From: Comamonadaceae bacterium
Lineage (GTDB): Bacteria > Pseudomonadota > Gammaproteobacteria > Burkholderiales > Burkholderiaceae_C
Assembly (NCBI GenBank): GCA_027486755.1
Contig: JAIXOM010000023.1
Span: forward strand, 99,827 to 163,826
Length of the DNA: 64,000 nucleotides
Reading direction: 5' to 3'
Of this stretch, positions 42,094 through 50,266 are shown piece after piece (position 1 is the stretch's first letter; each line of letters begins with the position of its first letter). The notes under the pieces were generated by a model, which was not told where the DNA came from, searched no databases, and was given only the letters and a program-made list of their open reading frames with translations. A program made the translations under genes and the position numbers.

Positions 42094-42911
42094 TGCGGGA
42101 CTCCCACGCCTTGTTTGCGTATCGCGCCTATATGACCGCGCAACTCATGCACGATGTCGGTGAATTCCTTGGTGTAGGTGATCTCCAGCTCGCGCGGGCG
42201 CGGCAGGTCGATGTTGCGCTTAACCACAAAACGCCCGGGGCTCTTGCTCATCACATACACGGTGTCGGCCAGGAAGGCCGATTCGCGCAGATCGTGGGTG
42301 ACCAAGATCACGTTAAAGCGCTGCTCGGTCCACAGGTCACGCAAGATGCACCACAGCTCCTCGCGGGTGAAGGCGTCGAGCGCGCCGAAGGGCTCGTCGA
42401 GCAGCAGCATCTTGGGCTCATGAATCAGCGCACGGCAGATGCTCGCGCGCTGCTGCATGCCGCCTGAGAGCTGCCAAGGGAATTTGTCCTCATAGCCGCC
42501 AAGCCCCACTTTCTGGAGCAGGGCGCGGGCCCGGGTCTGGTATTCGTCGTAGCGCTGCTTGAACTGGCTGCGGTGCGGCTCGACGATCTCCAGCGGCAGC
42601 AGCACGTTATCGACCGTGGTGCGCCAGGGCAGCAGCGATGGTGCCTGGAAGGCCATGCCCGAGATCTTGAGCGGGCCGGTCACCGGCTGGCCGTCGATGC
42701 GGATCTTGCCCTGTGAGGGCATGCGCAGGCCAGTGGCCAGCTTCATGAAGGTCGACTTGCCGCAGCCCGAGGGGCCGACGATGGCGATGAACTCGCCCTC
42801 CTGGACTTGCAGATCGATGGCCTCGACGGCGTACTGCTTTTGGGCCAGCAGCTCGTCGTTGTAGGCCAGCCAGACGTCCTGGAAATCTACGAAGGGCGAG
42901 TTTTGCATCAC
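42090..42911 (-). CDS. ABC transporter ATP-binding protein (same importer)
   Basis: This 273-residue ATPase has Walker A G-P-S-G-C-G-K-S-T about 48-56, signature L-S-G-G-M-Q-Q-R, Walker B M-L-L-L-D-E-P-F-G-A-L-D and the switch His of V-T-H-D-L. It energises uptake with the permease (42093) and the receptor (43963), sharing 4-nt overlaps with both. Confidence 0.95.
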   Translation of the reverse strand: MMQNSPFVDFQDVWLAYNDELLAQKQYAVEAIDLQVQEGEFIAIVGPSGCGKSTFMKLATGLRMPSQGKIRIDGQPVTGPLKISGMAFQAPSLLPWRTTVDNVLLPLEIVEPHRSQFKQRYDEYQTRARALLQKVGLGGYEDKFPWQLSGGMQQRASICRALIHEPKMLLLDEPFGALDAFTREELWCILRDLWTEQRFNVILVTHDLRESAFLADTVYVMSKSPGRFVVKRNIDLPRPRELEITYTKEFTDIVHELRGHIGAIRKQGVGVPQ

Positions 42912-43963
42912 TTCTTGGCCGCAGCAGGTGCTGCCTTGGGCACGGGCAGGATGTTGAGGGCGGCCTTGGCCGGCAGGAAGGAGCCGTTCCAGATGACATC
43001 CGGGTTGACACGGGTCTTGGTGCCGAAGGCGTCAGAGACTTGCGAAGCCATCAGCGACAGGCGGCCCGGGTTGAGCTGACCGAAGCCTTCGGCGCGTGCG
43101 TCGGGGCTGTTGATCACGGTGTCAATGGCCAGCTGCAGGCGGCGGGTTTCCAGCGCCACGTTGATGATGCCGTCGCGCTGCTTGACGAACTCGATGGCCG
43201 CAGCCGGGTTGGTGATCACATCCTTGGCACCTTTGGTGAAGGCGGCCAGGAAGGCTTTGACCGCCTCTGGGTTTTCCTTGAGGATTTTGGGCGTGGCGAT
43301 GATCACGTTGCCGTAGAGCTTCACGCCGAAGTCGGCGTAGGGCAGGATGGTCACGTCTTCAGCCTTGACGCCGCGCGCCTCCAGGTTGAGCAGCGAGGTG
43401 AAGGTAAAGCCGGTGATGGCGTCGACGTCACCACGCGCCAGCATGGTTTCGCGCAGCGGGGGGTCCATCGCGGTCCAGGTGACTGCGCCGATGCCGTTGG
43501 CTTTCTGGAAGATCGGGAAGGCACGGCGGCCGGCGTCAAAAACTGGCGCGCCCAGTTTTTTGCCAGCCAGGTCGGCCGGGGTCTTGATGCCGGTCTTCTT
43601 GAGCGCCATCACTGAGGCGGGCGTGTTGTTGTAGACCACCATGATGGCCACCGGCTTGTTGGGCGCATCTGGGTTGTTGGCGTGAAACTCCATCAGCGCG
43701 GCCAGGTCGGCAAAGCCCATGTCGTAGGTGCCCGAGGCCACCCGGGTGACCGCGCCGCCCGAGCCGTTACCCGCATCGACGGTCACGTCGAGCTTGGCGT
43801 CCTTGAAATAGCCCTTGGCCGCTGGGGTCAAGAAGAGGGCAGCGGGGCCCTCGAAGCGCCAGTCGAGCTGGAATTTGATCGGGGTGGTCTGGGCTTGGGC
43901 CAGGCCCAGGCTCAGCAGGCCGGCCAGGGCGAGGGTGGTTTGCAGGAGCGTGCGTTTTTTCAT
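42908..43963 (-). CDS. ABC transporter substrate-binding protein (NMT1/SsuA-like)
   Basis: This 351-residue periplasmic receptor has a signal peptide (M-K-K-R-T-L-L-Q, cleavage near L-A-Q-A-Q-T) and the NMT1/THI5-like fold: K-F-Q-L-D-W-R-F-E-G, A-K-G-Y-F-K-D-A-K-L-D-V and A-S-G-T-Y-D-M-G-F-A-D. Such receptors bind aromatic or heterocyclic precursors, sulfonates or nitrate. ATG 43963 was chosen for the signal peptide. A sigma-54 promoter match lies just upstream, implying nitrogen control. Confidence 0.92.
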   Translation of the reverse strand: MKKRTLLQTTLALAGLLSLGLAQAQTTPIKFQLDWRFEGPAALFLTPAAKGYFKDAKLDVTVDAGNGSGGAVTRVASGTYDMGFADLAALMEFHANNPDAPNKPVAIMVVYNNTPASVMALKKTGIKTPADLAGKKLGAPVFDAGRRAFPIFQKANGIGAVTWTAMDPPLRETMLARGDVDAITGFTFTSLLNLEARGVKAEDVTILPYADFGVKLYGNVIIATPKILKENPEAVKAFLAAFTKGAKDVITNPAAAIEFVKQRDGIINVALETRRLQLAIDTVINSPDARAEGFGQLNPGRLSLMASQVSDAFGTKTRVNPDVIWNGSFLPAKAALNILPVPKAAPAAAKK

Positions 43964-44005
43964 GGCTGATCCATCGAGGGTTGTAAGTGGAGGTGACATC
44001 TGGAC

Positions 44006-44021
44006 AGCAATTAGAGTGCCA
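44006..44021 (-). promoter_or_regulatory. Sigma-54 promoter of the ABC importer operon
   Basis: On the minus strand TGGCACTCTAATTGCT matches TGGCACGRNNNTTGCW, deviating at the two inner positions 7 and 8 only. Transcription would start near 43995, about 32 nt before the receptor start codon. The rest of the 314-bp gap has no gene. Confidence 0.8.
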
Positions 44022-44205
44022 GACGGCTGGAAATGCGCCGGGGCGTGGTTTGATTTTCTACCCTTGTGTCTGACTGCGCCCGGCTGGCGAGACTGTCCTT
44101 TCTTGGGACATTCCCTAGACCGGGCTGAACTTGGGCTGTTGCCTTGCACCGGCGGGACCCAAGGGCTTAAGGGCTTAAGCTCCACTCCATGCAAAACTGT
44201 CTCCC

Positions 44206-44219
44206 AAAGTGTATACAGT
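44206..44219. promoter_or_regulatory. Candidate GntR operator, copy 1
   Basis: AAAGTGTATACAGT contains the palindrome TGTATACA and is identical, as reverse complement, to 14 bases at 49098-49111 in the gntR/uraH intergenic region. It lies about 190 bp upstream of the importer's sigma-54 promoter. Confidence 0.65.
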
Positions 44220-44277
44220 CGAGTTGCATCTCGGTTAAGGGTAAACACCAGGTCTCTTGGACGCCAGGGATGCACGT

Positions 44278-45525
44278 TTATGGCGTCAACAAGTCCACAA
44301 GCGTGCGTGCCACCACCTTGGTAGCACGGCGCAGGTCTTCGAGCTGCACCCGCTCGTCGGCGCGCTTGGCATGGCTTTCAAGCACGGTGCGCGGGCCAGC
44401 ACCGTAGATCACGCCGGGGATGCCGCGTTCCACATACAGCCGCACATCGGTGTAAAGCGGCGTACCGATGGCGGGAATAGGCTCGCCGAAGACACTTTGT
44501 CCGTGTTTTTGCAGGGCCTGCACCAGGGGGCGGTTGCCAGTCAGGGGCACCATGGCGCGCGCCAGCAGCATGCGCTTGATGTCCACCCGGATCTGCTTGC
44601 CGCCGCGCGGCGGGTTGAAGCTGGCCGCGGCCTCTTCAATGGTGCGCCGCAGGTTGGCCTCGACCTCGGCTGGGTCTTCTTCAGGGATCATGCGGCGATC
44701 GATCTTGAGCACCACCTTGCCAGGGATCACATTGGTGTTGGTGCCGCCGCTGATCAGGCCCACGTTCAGATAGGGGTGGGTGATGCCTTCGACCTGTGAG
44801 CGCACCTTCAGGTAGTCGGCGTTGAGCGCATACAGGGCGCTAAGAATGTGGTTGGCCCCTTGCAGGGCGTCCACGCCGCTGTCGGGGATGGCCGCATGTG
44901 ACATCTCACCGTGTACCGTCACTTCGAGCTGCAGGCAGCCGTTGTGGGCCACCACCACCTGGTAGCTAAAGCCTGCGGCAATCATGAGGTCGGGCTGGGT
45001 CAGGCCTTGGGCGAGCAGCCAGCCGGGGCCGACCTCGCCGCCGAATTCTTCGTCGTAGGTGAAGTGCAGCTCAACCGCTCCCTTGAGCGGCAGCCCCAGC
45101 GACTCCAGTGCCCGGGTGGCAAAGGTGAAGGTGGAGAAATCGCATTTGCTCACCGCAGTCGCACGGCCATACATGGCCCCGCCATCAATCTCGCCGCCGT
45201 AGGGGTCGTGGACCCAGCCTTCGCCGGGCGGCACCACATCGCCATGGGCGTTCAGGGCGATGGTTTTGCCCTCGCCATACTTACGGCGCACGATCAGGTT
45301 GGTGATGGTCTGCAGCCCACAGGCCTGCACCTGGGCAGTGGGCACCACATACTTTTCTGCCACATAGCCGAAGGCTTTGAGCAGCTCGGCAGTGCGTTCG
45401 GCGTGCGGGGCGTTGTTGCCCGGTGGCGTGTCGGTCGGCACGCGCACCAGCTCTTGCAGGAAGCGCACCTGCTCGTCAAAGTGCTGGTCGATCCAGGCGT
45501 CGACTTGTTCGTAGGCGGTGGTCAT
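44278..45525 (-). CDS. M20-family (ArgE/DapE/CPG2-like) metallo-amidohydrolase
   Basis: This 415-residue protein has the M20 metal site: N-A-H-G-D-V-V-P with His and Asp, the catalytic Glu pair in Y-D-E-E-F-G-G, and a dimerisation domain with E-M-S-H-A-A-I-P. The final metal His is in L-E-S-H-A-K-R-A-D-E. It would hydrolyse an N-acyl or N-carbamoyl bond. The usual G-R-G-x-x-D-M-K loop reads G-R-A-T-A-V-S-K-C-D. It follows the UraD-AllC gene by 23 nt and probably acts on a ureide-derived compound. Confidence 0.87.
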   Translation of the reverse strand: MTTAYEQVDAWIDQHFDEQVRFLQELVRVPTDTPPGNNAPHAERTAELLKAFGYVAEKYVVPTAQVQACGLQTITNLIVRRKYGEGKTIALNAHGDVVPPGEGWVHDPYGGEIDGGAMYGRATAVSKCDFSTFTFATRALESLGLPLKGAVELHFTYDEEFGGEVGPGWLLAQGLTQPDLMIAAGFSYQVVVAHNGCLQLEVTVHGEMSHAAIPDSGVDALQGANHILSALYALNADYLKVRSQVEGITHPYLNVGLISGGTNTNVIPGKVVLKIDRRMIPEEDPAEVEANLRRTIEEAAASFNPPRGGKQIRVDIKRMLLARAMVPLTGNRPLVQALQKHGQSVFGEPIPAIGTPLYTDVRLYVERGIPGVIYGAGPRTVLESHAKRADERVQLEDLRRATKVVARTLVDLLTP

Positions 45526-45548
45526 GACGGTGTCCTTGTTCTTGTGTT

Positions 45549-47315
45549 TCAGTGGGTGAGGTGTTCGAGCACATGCATGAAGGCCTGCACCGACAGTTGA
45601 ATGTCGTCGTTGGTGGTCGATTCCAGCGGGTTGTGGCTGATGCCCGAATTCTGGCCGCGGACAAACAGCATGGCTTGGGGCATGACTTCATGCAGCTTCA
45701 TGGCGTCGTGCCCTGCGCCCGAGGGCATGCGGTGCACCGGCAGTCCCAGGCTGGCCACAGCCGCTTCCCACCGTGCCTGCCAGGCCGGCGCGCTGGGTGC
45801 TGCGGGCGCGCGCATGGTTTCTTCGAGCTTGAGGCCCAGGCCGCGCCGCTGGCAAATACGATCGAGCTCGGCCAGCACGTCGCTGAGCATAGCGTCGCGC
45901 TGCGCGTCGGTGGGTGCGCGCAGGTCCAGCGAGAACTGGCAGCGGCCGGGCACCACATTGATGGAGCCGGCCGGCACATTGAGTTGGCCGATGGTGGCCA
46001 CCGAGTCGCCGTCTTGGCGGGCCCGCTGCTCCATGAAGAGCGCCAGCTCGGCCAGGCCACAGACCGCGTCGCTGCGCCTGTCCATGGGCGTGGTGCCGGC
46101 ATGGCATGCCACGCCGATGAGCTCGCCCACAAAGCGTACGCTGCCGTTGATGGAGCTCACGACGCCCAGGGGCAGCTGCATCTCATTGAGCACTGGGCCT
46201 TGCTCGACGTGCACCTCGACGAAGCCCAGGTATTGAGCGGGGTCGCGGCGGATGGCGGGAATCTGCGCCACATCCAGCCCGGCATGGGCCATGGCCTGCC
46301 GCATGGTGATGCCGTCGGCGTCTTTTTGCTCCAGCCAGTCGGGATTGAACTGGCCGACCAGCGCACCCGAGCCCAAAAAGGTGGCCTTGTAGCGCTGGCC
46401 TTCTTCCTCGGCAAAAGCCACCACCTCGATGCCAAAGGGCAGGCGGCGCTGGCCGCGGTGCAGCTCGCGCACGCAGGCGATCGGTACGTAGATGCCCAGG
46501 CGACCGTCGTACTTGCCGCCGTTACGCACACTGTCGTAGTGGCTGCCGGTCATGAGGTATTGGGCCTCGGGCGTGGCGCCGTGGTAGCGCCCGACCACAT
46601 TGCCCACCGCGTCGACGTACACCTCGTCAAAGCCGACCTCGCGCATGAGGGTGGCGATCTGCTGCATGCAGGCACGGTGCGCGTCGGTCAGGTAGGTGAC
46701 GGTGAGCTGGCCTTTTTCTGCAAAGCCGGGGTCGCTGTGGCGTGCCAGGTCTTCGTGCCAGTCCCAGACCTCGTTGCCCAGCGTGGGCTCGAAGCCGAAC
46801 TTGTCGTTGAGCCGGATCTCGGCAATGCGGTTGATGTTGCGCAGGCACTCCTCGCGCTCGAAGTCTGGCTGGCCTTCGAGGCGGCGGGCAAAGGTCTCGA
46901 TGATCTGCCGCTTGTTCAATCCCAGGCCGCGCGCGCCTCGCACCGCCAGGATGAAGGGAAAGCCGAACTTGGCGTTGTAGTCGGCGTTGAGCTTGTGCAG
47001 GCGCGCAAATTCTTCGGGCGTGCAGTCGGTCAGGCCCGCCTTGGATTGCTCATTCGTGGACTCGGCGGTCAGCGTCTTGCTCACCATGGCCTTGCCCGCC
47101 AACTCGGGGTGGGCGCGGATCAGGCCCAGTTGCTCTTGCTGCGAGGCCTGTGCCAGGGCCTTGACCAGGGCGTGCTTGAGATGGGGCAGCGATTGAAAGG
47201 GCCGCGCCTTGAGCGCCCGCTCGGCCACCCAGGGCGAGTGTTCGTAAATGCCATCGAGCATTTGAGCGGCCTCTTCAGCAAGGGCACTGTTGAGTTGTTC
47301 TAGGGTCAGAGCCAT
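45549..47315 (-). CDS. Fusion of OHCU decarboxylase (UraD) and allantoate amidohydrolase (AllC)
   Basis: This 588-residue bifunctional protein joins two enzymes. Residues 1 to about 165 form OHCU decarboxylase, with R-A-H-P-E-L-A-G-K holding the catalytic His and F-G-F-P-F-I-L-A-V-R-G. Residues from about 175 form an M20 ureidohydrolase, with G-S-H-Y-D-S-V, G-K-Y-D-G-R-L-G, A-E-E-E-G-Q-R-Y, H-V-E-Q-G-P and H-A-G-T-T-P-M. It would make S-allantoin and, after PuuE opens the ring, hydrolyse allantoate to release ammonia. It sits downstream of puuE. Confidence 0.93.
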   Translation of the reverse strand: MALTLEQLNSALAEEAAQMLDGIYEHSPWVAERALKARPFQSLPHLKHALVKALAQASQQEQLGLIRAHPELAGKAMVSKTLTAESTNEQSKAGLTDCTPEEFARLHKLNADYNAKFGFPFILAVRGARGLGLNKRQIIETFARRLEGQPDFEREECLRNINRIAEIRLNDKFGFEPTLGNEVWDWHEDLARHSDPGFAEKGQLTVTYLTDAHRACMQQIATLMREVGFDEVYVDAVGNVVGRYHGATPEAQYLMTGSHYDSVRNGGKYDGRLGIYVPIACVRELHRGQRRLPFGIEVVAFAEEEGQRYKATFLGSGALVGQFNPDWLEQKDADGITMRQAMAHAGLDVAQIPAIRRDPAQYLGFVEVHVEQGPVLNEMQLPLGVVSSINGSVRFVGELIGVACHAGTTPMDRRSDAVCGLAELALFMEQRARQDGDSVATIGQLNVPAGSINVVPGRCQFSLDLRAPTDAQRDAMLSDVLAELDRICQRRGLGLKLEETMRAPAAPSAPAWQARWEAAVASLGLPVHRMPSGAGHDAMKLHEVMPQAMLFVRGQNSGISHNPLESTTNDDIQLSVQAFMHVLEHLTH

Positions 47316-47341
47316 GGATTTTCCGCAGATGTTGGGAGGGG

Positions 47342-47415
47342 CTGTGGGAGCGGCGCCCTCGCCGCGATGGATTTGCGCTGAATCGAAAATCGCGGCGAGG
47401 GCGCCGCTCCCACAG
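47342..47415. repeat. Long palindrome with 26-bp arms
   Basis: A 26-base left arm (47342-47367, from CTGTGGGAGCGG) is matched perfectly by its reverse complement at 47390-47415, separated by 22 nt. It lies between puuE and the uraD-allC gene. A diverged half copy occurs at 41262-41293, so it belongs to a dispersed repeat family. Confidence 0.92.
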
Positions 47416-47428
47416 AGCTGGTGGGTGT

Positions 47429-48379
47429 CTAAGCCTTGAATGGGTGCGTCGCCTTCCAGTGCCGTGCAATGTCAATCCGGCGCGCCACCCAGACCTTGTC
47501 GTGCGATTGAATATGGTCCAAAAAGCGTTGCAGCGCGGTGATGCGACCGGGCCGGCCGAGCAGGCGGCAGTGCATGCCTATGCTCATCATTTTGGGGGCT
47601 TTGTCGCCGTTCGGGTCGCCCTCTGCATACAGCGCGTCGAAGCTGTCCTTCATGTATTGAAAGAAGGGGTCGGCGTGTGAATAGCCCTGGGGCAGGGCAA
47701 AGCGCATGTCGTTGCAGTCCAGGGTGTAGGGCACGATCAATTGCGGCACCACCGAGCCGTCGCTCCTGCGCACCTTCATCCAGAAGGGCAGATCGTCGCC
47801 GTAGTAGTCGCTGTCGTATTCAAAGCCGCCGAAGTCGGCCACCAGGCGGCGCGTGTTGGGGCTGTCGCGGCCGGTGTACCAGCCCAGGGGGCGCTCACCG
47901 GTGAGGTTTTGAATGATCTCCATCGCCTGCGCCATGTGGGCGCGCTCGGTCGCCTCGTCGATGTGCTGGTAGTGGATCCACTTCAGGCCGTGGCAGGCCA
48001 TATCGTGACCCAGCTCCTTGAAGGCGGCGGTCAGCTCCGGGTGACGCTGCAGCGCGGTGGCCACACCGAACACCGTCAGTGGCAGCTTGCGCTTTTCAAA
48101 CTCGCGCAGGATGCGCCAGACGCCGGCGCGTGAGCCGTATTCATAGATGCCCTCCATGCTGATGTGGCGGTCCTCGAAGGCGGCCGGGTTGAACATTTCC
48201 GATAGGAACTGCTCGCTGGCCTTGTCGCCATGCAGCACGCTGTTTTCGCCGCCCTCCTCGTAATTGAGGACAAATTGCACAGCCACTCGGGCGCCGCCGG
48301 GCCACTGGGCGTGGGGCACTTGGCGGCCGTAGCCGATCAGGTCGCGGGGGTAGGGTGCGGTGGAGTCGTAGGTGCTCAT
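47429..48379 (-). CDS. puuE: Allantoinase PuuE (polysaccharide-deacetylase fold)
   Basis: This 316-residue protein is of the NodB/polysaccharide-deacetylase superfamily, the cofactor-independent type of allantoinase that opens allantoin to allantoate. Signals are P-R-D-L-I-G-Y-G, N-Y-E-E-G-G-E-N, E-Y-G-S-R-A-G-V-W-R and M-A-C-H-G-L-K-W-I-H-Y. It lies 7 nt after gntR on the same strand and before uraD-allC, completing the path from hydroxyisourate to ureidoglycine or ureidoglycolate. Confidence 0.93.
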   Translation of the reverse strand: MSTYDSTAPYPRDLIGYGRQVPHAQWPGGARVAVQFVLNYEEGGENSVLHGDKASEQFLSEMFNPAAFEDRHISMEGIYEYGSRAGVWRILREFEKRKLPLTVFGVATALQRHPELTAAFKELGHDMACHGLKWIHYQHIDEATERAHMAQAMEIIQNLTGERPLGWYTGRDSPNTRRLVADFGGFEYDSDYYGDDLPFWMKVRRSDGSVVPQLIVPYTLDCNDMRFALPQGYSHADPFFQYMKDSFDALYAEGDPNGDKAPKMMSIGMHCRLLGRPGRITALQRFLDHIQSHDKVWVARRIDIARHWKATHPFKA

Positions 48380-48385
48380 GGGATT

Positions 48386-49081
48386 TCAGGACAGGGCCAC
48401 GGCCACGTCGTGCGAAGGGATCTTGCGGTCAAAGGTCAGGCTGGCTTGCACATGTTCGAGGTGCTCCTGCATCAGGCGCACGGCCAGGTCGGTATCGCCC
48501 TGGGCCATGGCATCGACCAGACCTTCGTGCTCGTCGCTCGAATGCTGGGCCTCGTGGCGGGACTGGTACATCAGCGTGATCAGGGCGCAGCGCGAGATCA
48601 GCTCGCCCAGAATTTGAGCCAGCACGGTATTGCCCATCAATTGCGCCATGCACACATGAAAGTCGCCCAGCAGCTCGGTGCGCCCTGGTACGTCCTCGCT
48701 CGCCACAGCCTGCCGCTCCTGCGCGATGTGCTGGCGCAGCGCAGCGATCTTGTCGGGTGTGACCTCGCGCATGAAGGCCCGCGTCATCTCGGTTTCGAGC
48801 ATGCGGCGCACCACAAACACCTGCTGGGCCTCTTCGACCGAGGGCGCGGCCACGAAGGCGCCGCGCGCCGGCTCCAGCCGGATCAGCTTGTTTTGCGCCA
48901 GCTGAAACAGGGCCTGTCGCACCAGCGTGCGCGAGACGCCAAAATGGTCAGCGAGCTTTTGCTCGACCAGCTTGGCACCGGGCAAAAGGCGGTGCTCGAC
49001 GATGGCCCGGGTCAGGGTCTCGACGATGGCGTTCGTGTTGGTGGAAGTAGCGGCGTTGTCCATGGCGTTCGAAAGGATCAT
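48386..49081 (-). CDS. GntR (FadR/FCD-type) transcriptional regulator
   Basis: This protein of about 231 residues has a winged-helix N domain (L-P-G-A-K-L-V-E-Q-K-L-A-D, F-G-V-S-R-T-L-V-R-Q-A-L) and an FCD effector domain with D-F-H-V-C-M-A-Q-L-M and H-E-G-L-V-D-A-M-A-Q-G-D. It is divergent from uraH and first in the puuE operon, so it probably controls purine catabolism in response to an intermediate such as allantoin. Likely operators are 49098-49111 and 44206-44219. ATG 49063 is an alternative start. Confidence 0.9.
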   Translation of the reverse strand: MILSNAMDNAATSTNTNAIVETLTRAIVEHRLLPGAKLVEQKLADHFGVSRTLVRQALFQLAQNKLIRLEPARGAFVAAPSVEEAQQVFVVRRMLETEMTRAFMREVTPDKIAALRQHIAQERQAVASEDVPGRTELLGDFHVCMAQLMGNTVLAQILGELISRCALITLMYQSRHEAQHSSDEHEGLVDAMAQGDTDLAVRLMQEHLEHVQASLTFDRKIPSHDVAVALS

Positions 49082-49097
49082 AGCTGGCCCCGAAAAA

Positions 49098-49111
49098 ACT
49101 GTATACACTTT
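49098..49111. promoter_or_regulatory. Candidate GntR operator, copy 2
   Basis: ACTGTATACACTTT lies 17 bp upstream of gntR and about 40 bp before uraH. It is the exact reverse complement of the element at 44206-44219 and centres on TGTATACA. Confidence 0.7.
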
Positions 49112-49150
49112 CGTGAACCGAAACCAAAACCTTTTGCCGAAAGATCTGCC

Positions 49151-49504
49151 ATGGGCTTGAGCACACATGTACTGGACACCATGCACGGCTGCCCGGCCGC
49201 CGGCATGCGGGTCGCCCTCTACACCACCGTGGGTCAGCAGGCCACTTTGGTTAAAGCGCTGCAACTCAACGCCGACGGCCGCAACCCGGACGGGCCGCTG
49301 TACGACAACGCCAGCCTGAAGGTTGGCACCTACCGTTTGGTGTTCGATGTGGCCGGGTATTTCAAGGCCCGGGGCGTGCAACTGCCCGAGCCGAATTTTC
49401 TCAACCAGGTGAGCCTGGACTTTGGCGTGGCCGACGCATCGGCCCATTACCACGTGCCATTGCTGGTCAGCCCCTGGAGTTATTCGACCTATCGGGGGTC
49501 TTGA
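49151..49504 (+). CDS. uraH: 5-hydroxyisourate hydrolase (transthyretin-related)
   Basis: This 117-residue protein begins M-G-L-S-T-H-V-L-D-T-M-H-G and ends with the family signature Y-R-G-S. H-Y-H-V-P-L-L supplies the other conserved His. It hydrolyses hydroxyisourate, the product of urate oxidation, to OHCU, the substrate of UraD. The urate-oxidising enzyme is not in this window. It is divergently transcribed from gntR. The ribosome site is weak. Confidence 0.95.
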   Translation: MGLSTHVLDTMHGCPAAGMRVALYTTVGQQATLVKALQLNADGRNPDGPLYDNASLKVGTYRLVFDVAGYFKARGVQLPEPNFLNQVSLDFGVADASAHYHVPLLVSPWSYSTYRGS

Positions 49505-49631
49505 GGGGGTTGGGGCGTGGACGCCCGTTCGAGGCGTGCAGTTCAGTCGTAGCACCGCGCAGGGGGTGAGCGGCCGTGGTACACCGCCTGCTCCAGCGCT
49601 GCAAGCTGTTCTGGCTCAGTGCCGTAGATAA

Positions 49632-49659
49632 CCATAAAAAAGTATGGATGTTTTTATGG
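49632..49659. promoter_or_regulatory. brnTA operator candidate
   Basis: CCATAAAAA and TTTTTATGG are a perfect 9-bp inverted repeat with a 10-nt spacer, 20 bp before brnT. BrnA and BrnTA complexes bind palindromes at this position in known systems. Confidence 0.6.
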
Positions 49660-49679
49660 CCATCTGCTAGGCTGTGTGG

Positions 49680-49970
49680 ATGGCAAAAGCTCATTTTGAG
49701 TGGGACCCTGTCAAGGATGACGCGAATCAAGCAAAGCACGGTGTCGCCTTTTCAAAAGCACAGCATGCGTTTGCAGACCCGCAGCGGGTGATTGCCAAAG
49801 ATGAGTCGCACAGCCAGATCGAAGAGCGCTTGTATTGCATGGGACTCGTCGATGGCGGGGTGCTCACCGTGCGCTTCACACTGCGCGAGTCCGTCATTCG
49901 AATCATCGGCGCCGGATACTGGCGCAAAGGAAAGGCTATCTATGAGCGCGAAAATCAGATACACCCATGA
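49680..49970 (+). CDS. brnT: BrnT-type toxin
   Basis: This 96-residue RelE-like ribonuclease has the hallmark F-E-W-D-P-V-K-D-D-A-N-Q-A-K-H-G-V-A-F near its start and V-R-F-T-L-R-E-S-V-I-R-I-I-G-A later. ATG 49680 was preferred to a GTG two codons upstream. The antitoxin frame overlaps its end by 29 nt. Confidence 0.92.
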   Translation: MAKAHFEWDPVKDDANQAKHGVAFSKAQHAFADPQRVIAKDESHSQIEERLYCMGLVDGGVLTVRFTLRESVIRIIGAGYWRKGKAIYERENQIHP

Positions 49971-50181
49971 ACCTATGGGCAAGGTCCGGGTGATCCCCGA
50001 CTTCTTGCCCTCGCCGGCCGACTTGGCGCTGCGGGAAGAGGGTGTCAAAGTCACCCTGTCTTTGAGCAAGAAGAGCGTAGATTTCTTCAAGTCCGAGGCA
50101 TCGAAACACCAGACGCAATACCAGCGCATGATTCGGCGCCTTCTTGACGCCTATGTGGATGGTCACGCCGCCAGCAAGTAA
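49942..50181 (+). CDS. brnA: BrnA-type antitoxin
   Basis: This 79-residue protein starts M-S-A-K-I-R-Y-T and has K-V-T-L-S-L-S-K-K-S-V-D-F-F-K and H-Q-T-Q-Y-Q-R-M-I-R-R-L-L-D, a ribbon-helix-helix-like C-terminal DNA-binding part typical of BrnA. It neutralises BrnT and autoregulates the operon. Confidence 0.87.
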   Translation: MSAKIRYTHEPMGKVRVIPDFLPSPADLALREEGVKVTLSLSKKSVDFFKSEASKHQTQYQRMIRRLLDAYVDGHAASK

Positions 50182-50226
50182 GCCACGCAGATGGGGTGTG
50201 ACGAGGCCGTCTCAGCCTCAAAGGGC

Positions 50227-50244
50227 GCAGGCTTAAAAGCCTGC
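50227..50244 (-). terminator. Hairpin between brnA and accD
   Basis: GCAGGCTT and AAGCCTGC form a perfect 8-bp stem with a 2-nt gap between the convergent genes. No strong T-run follows on either strand. Confidence 0.4.
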
Positions 50245-50266
50245 CCAACCCCGGCGCTGCGACGCC

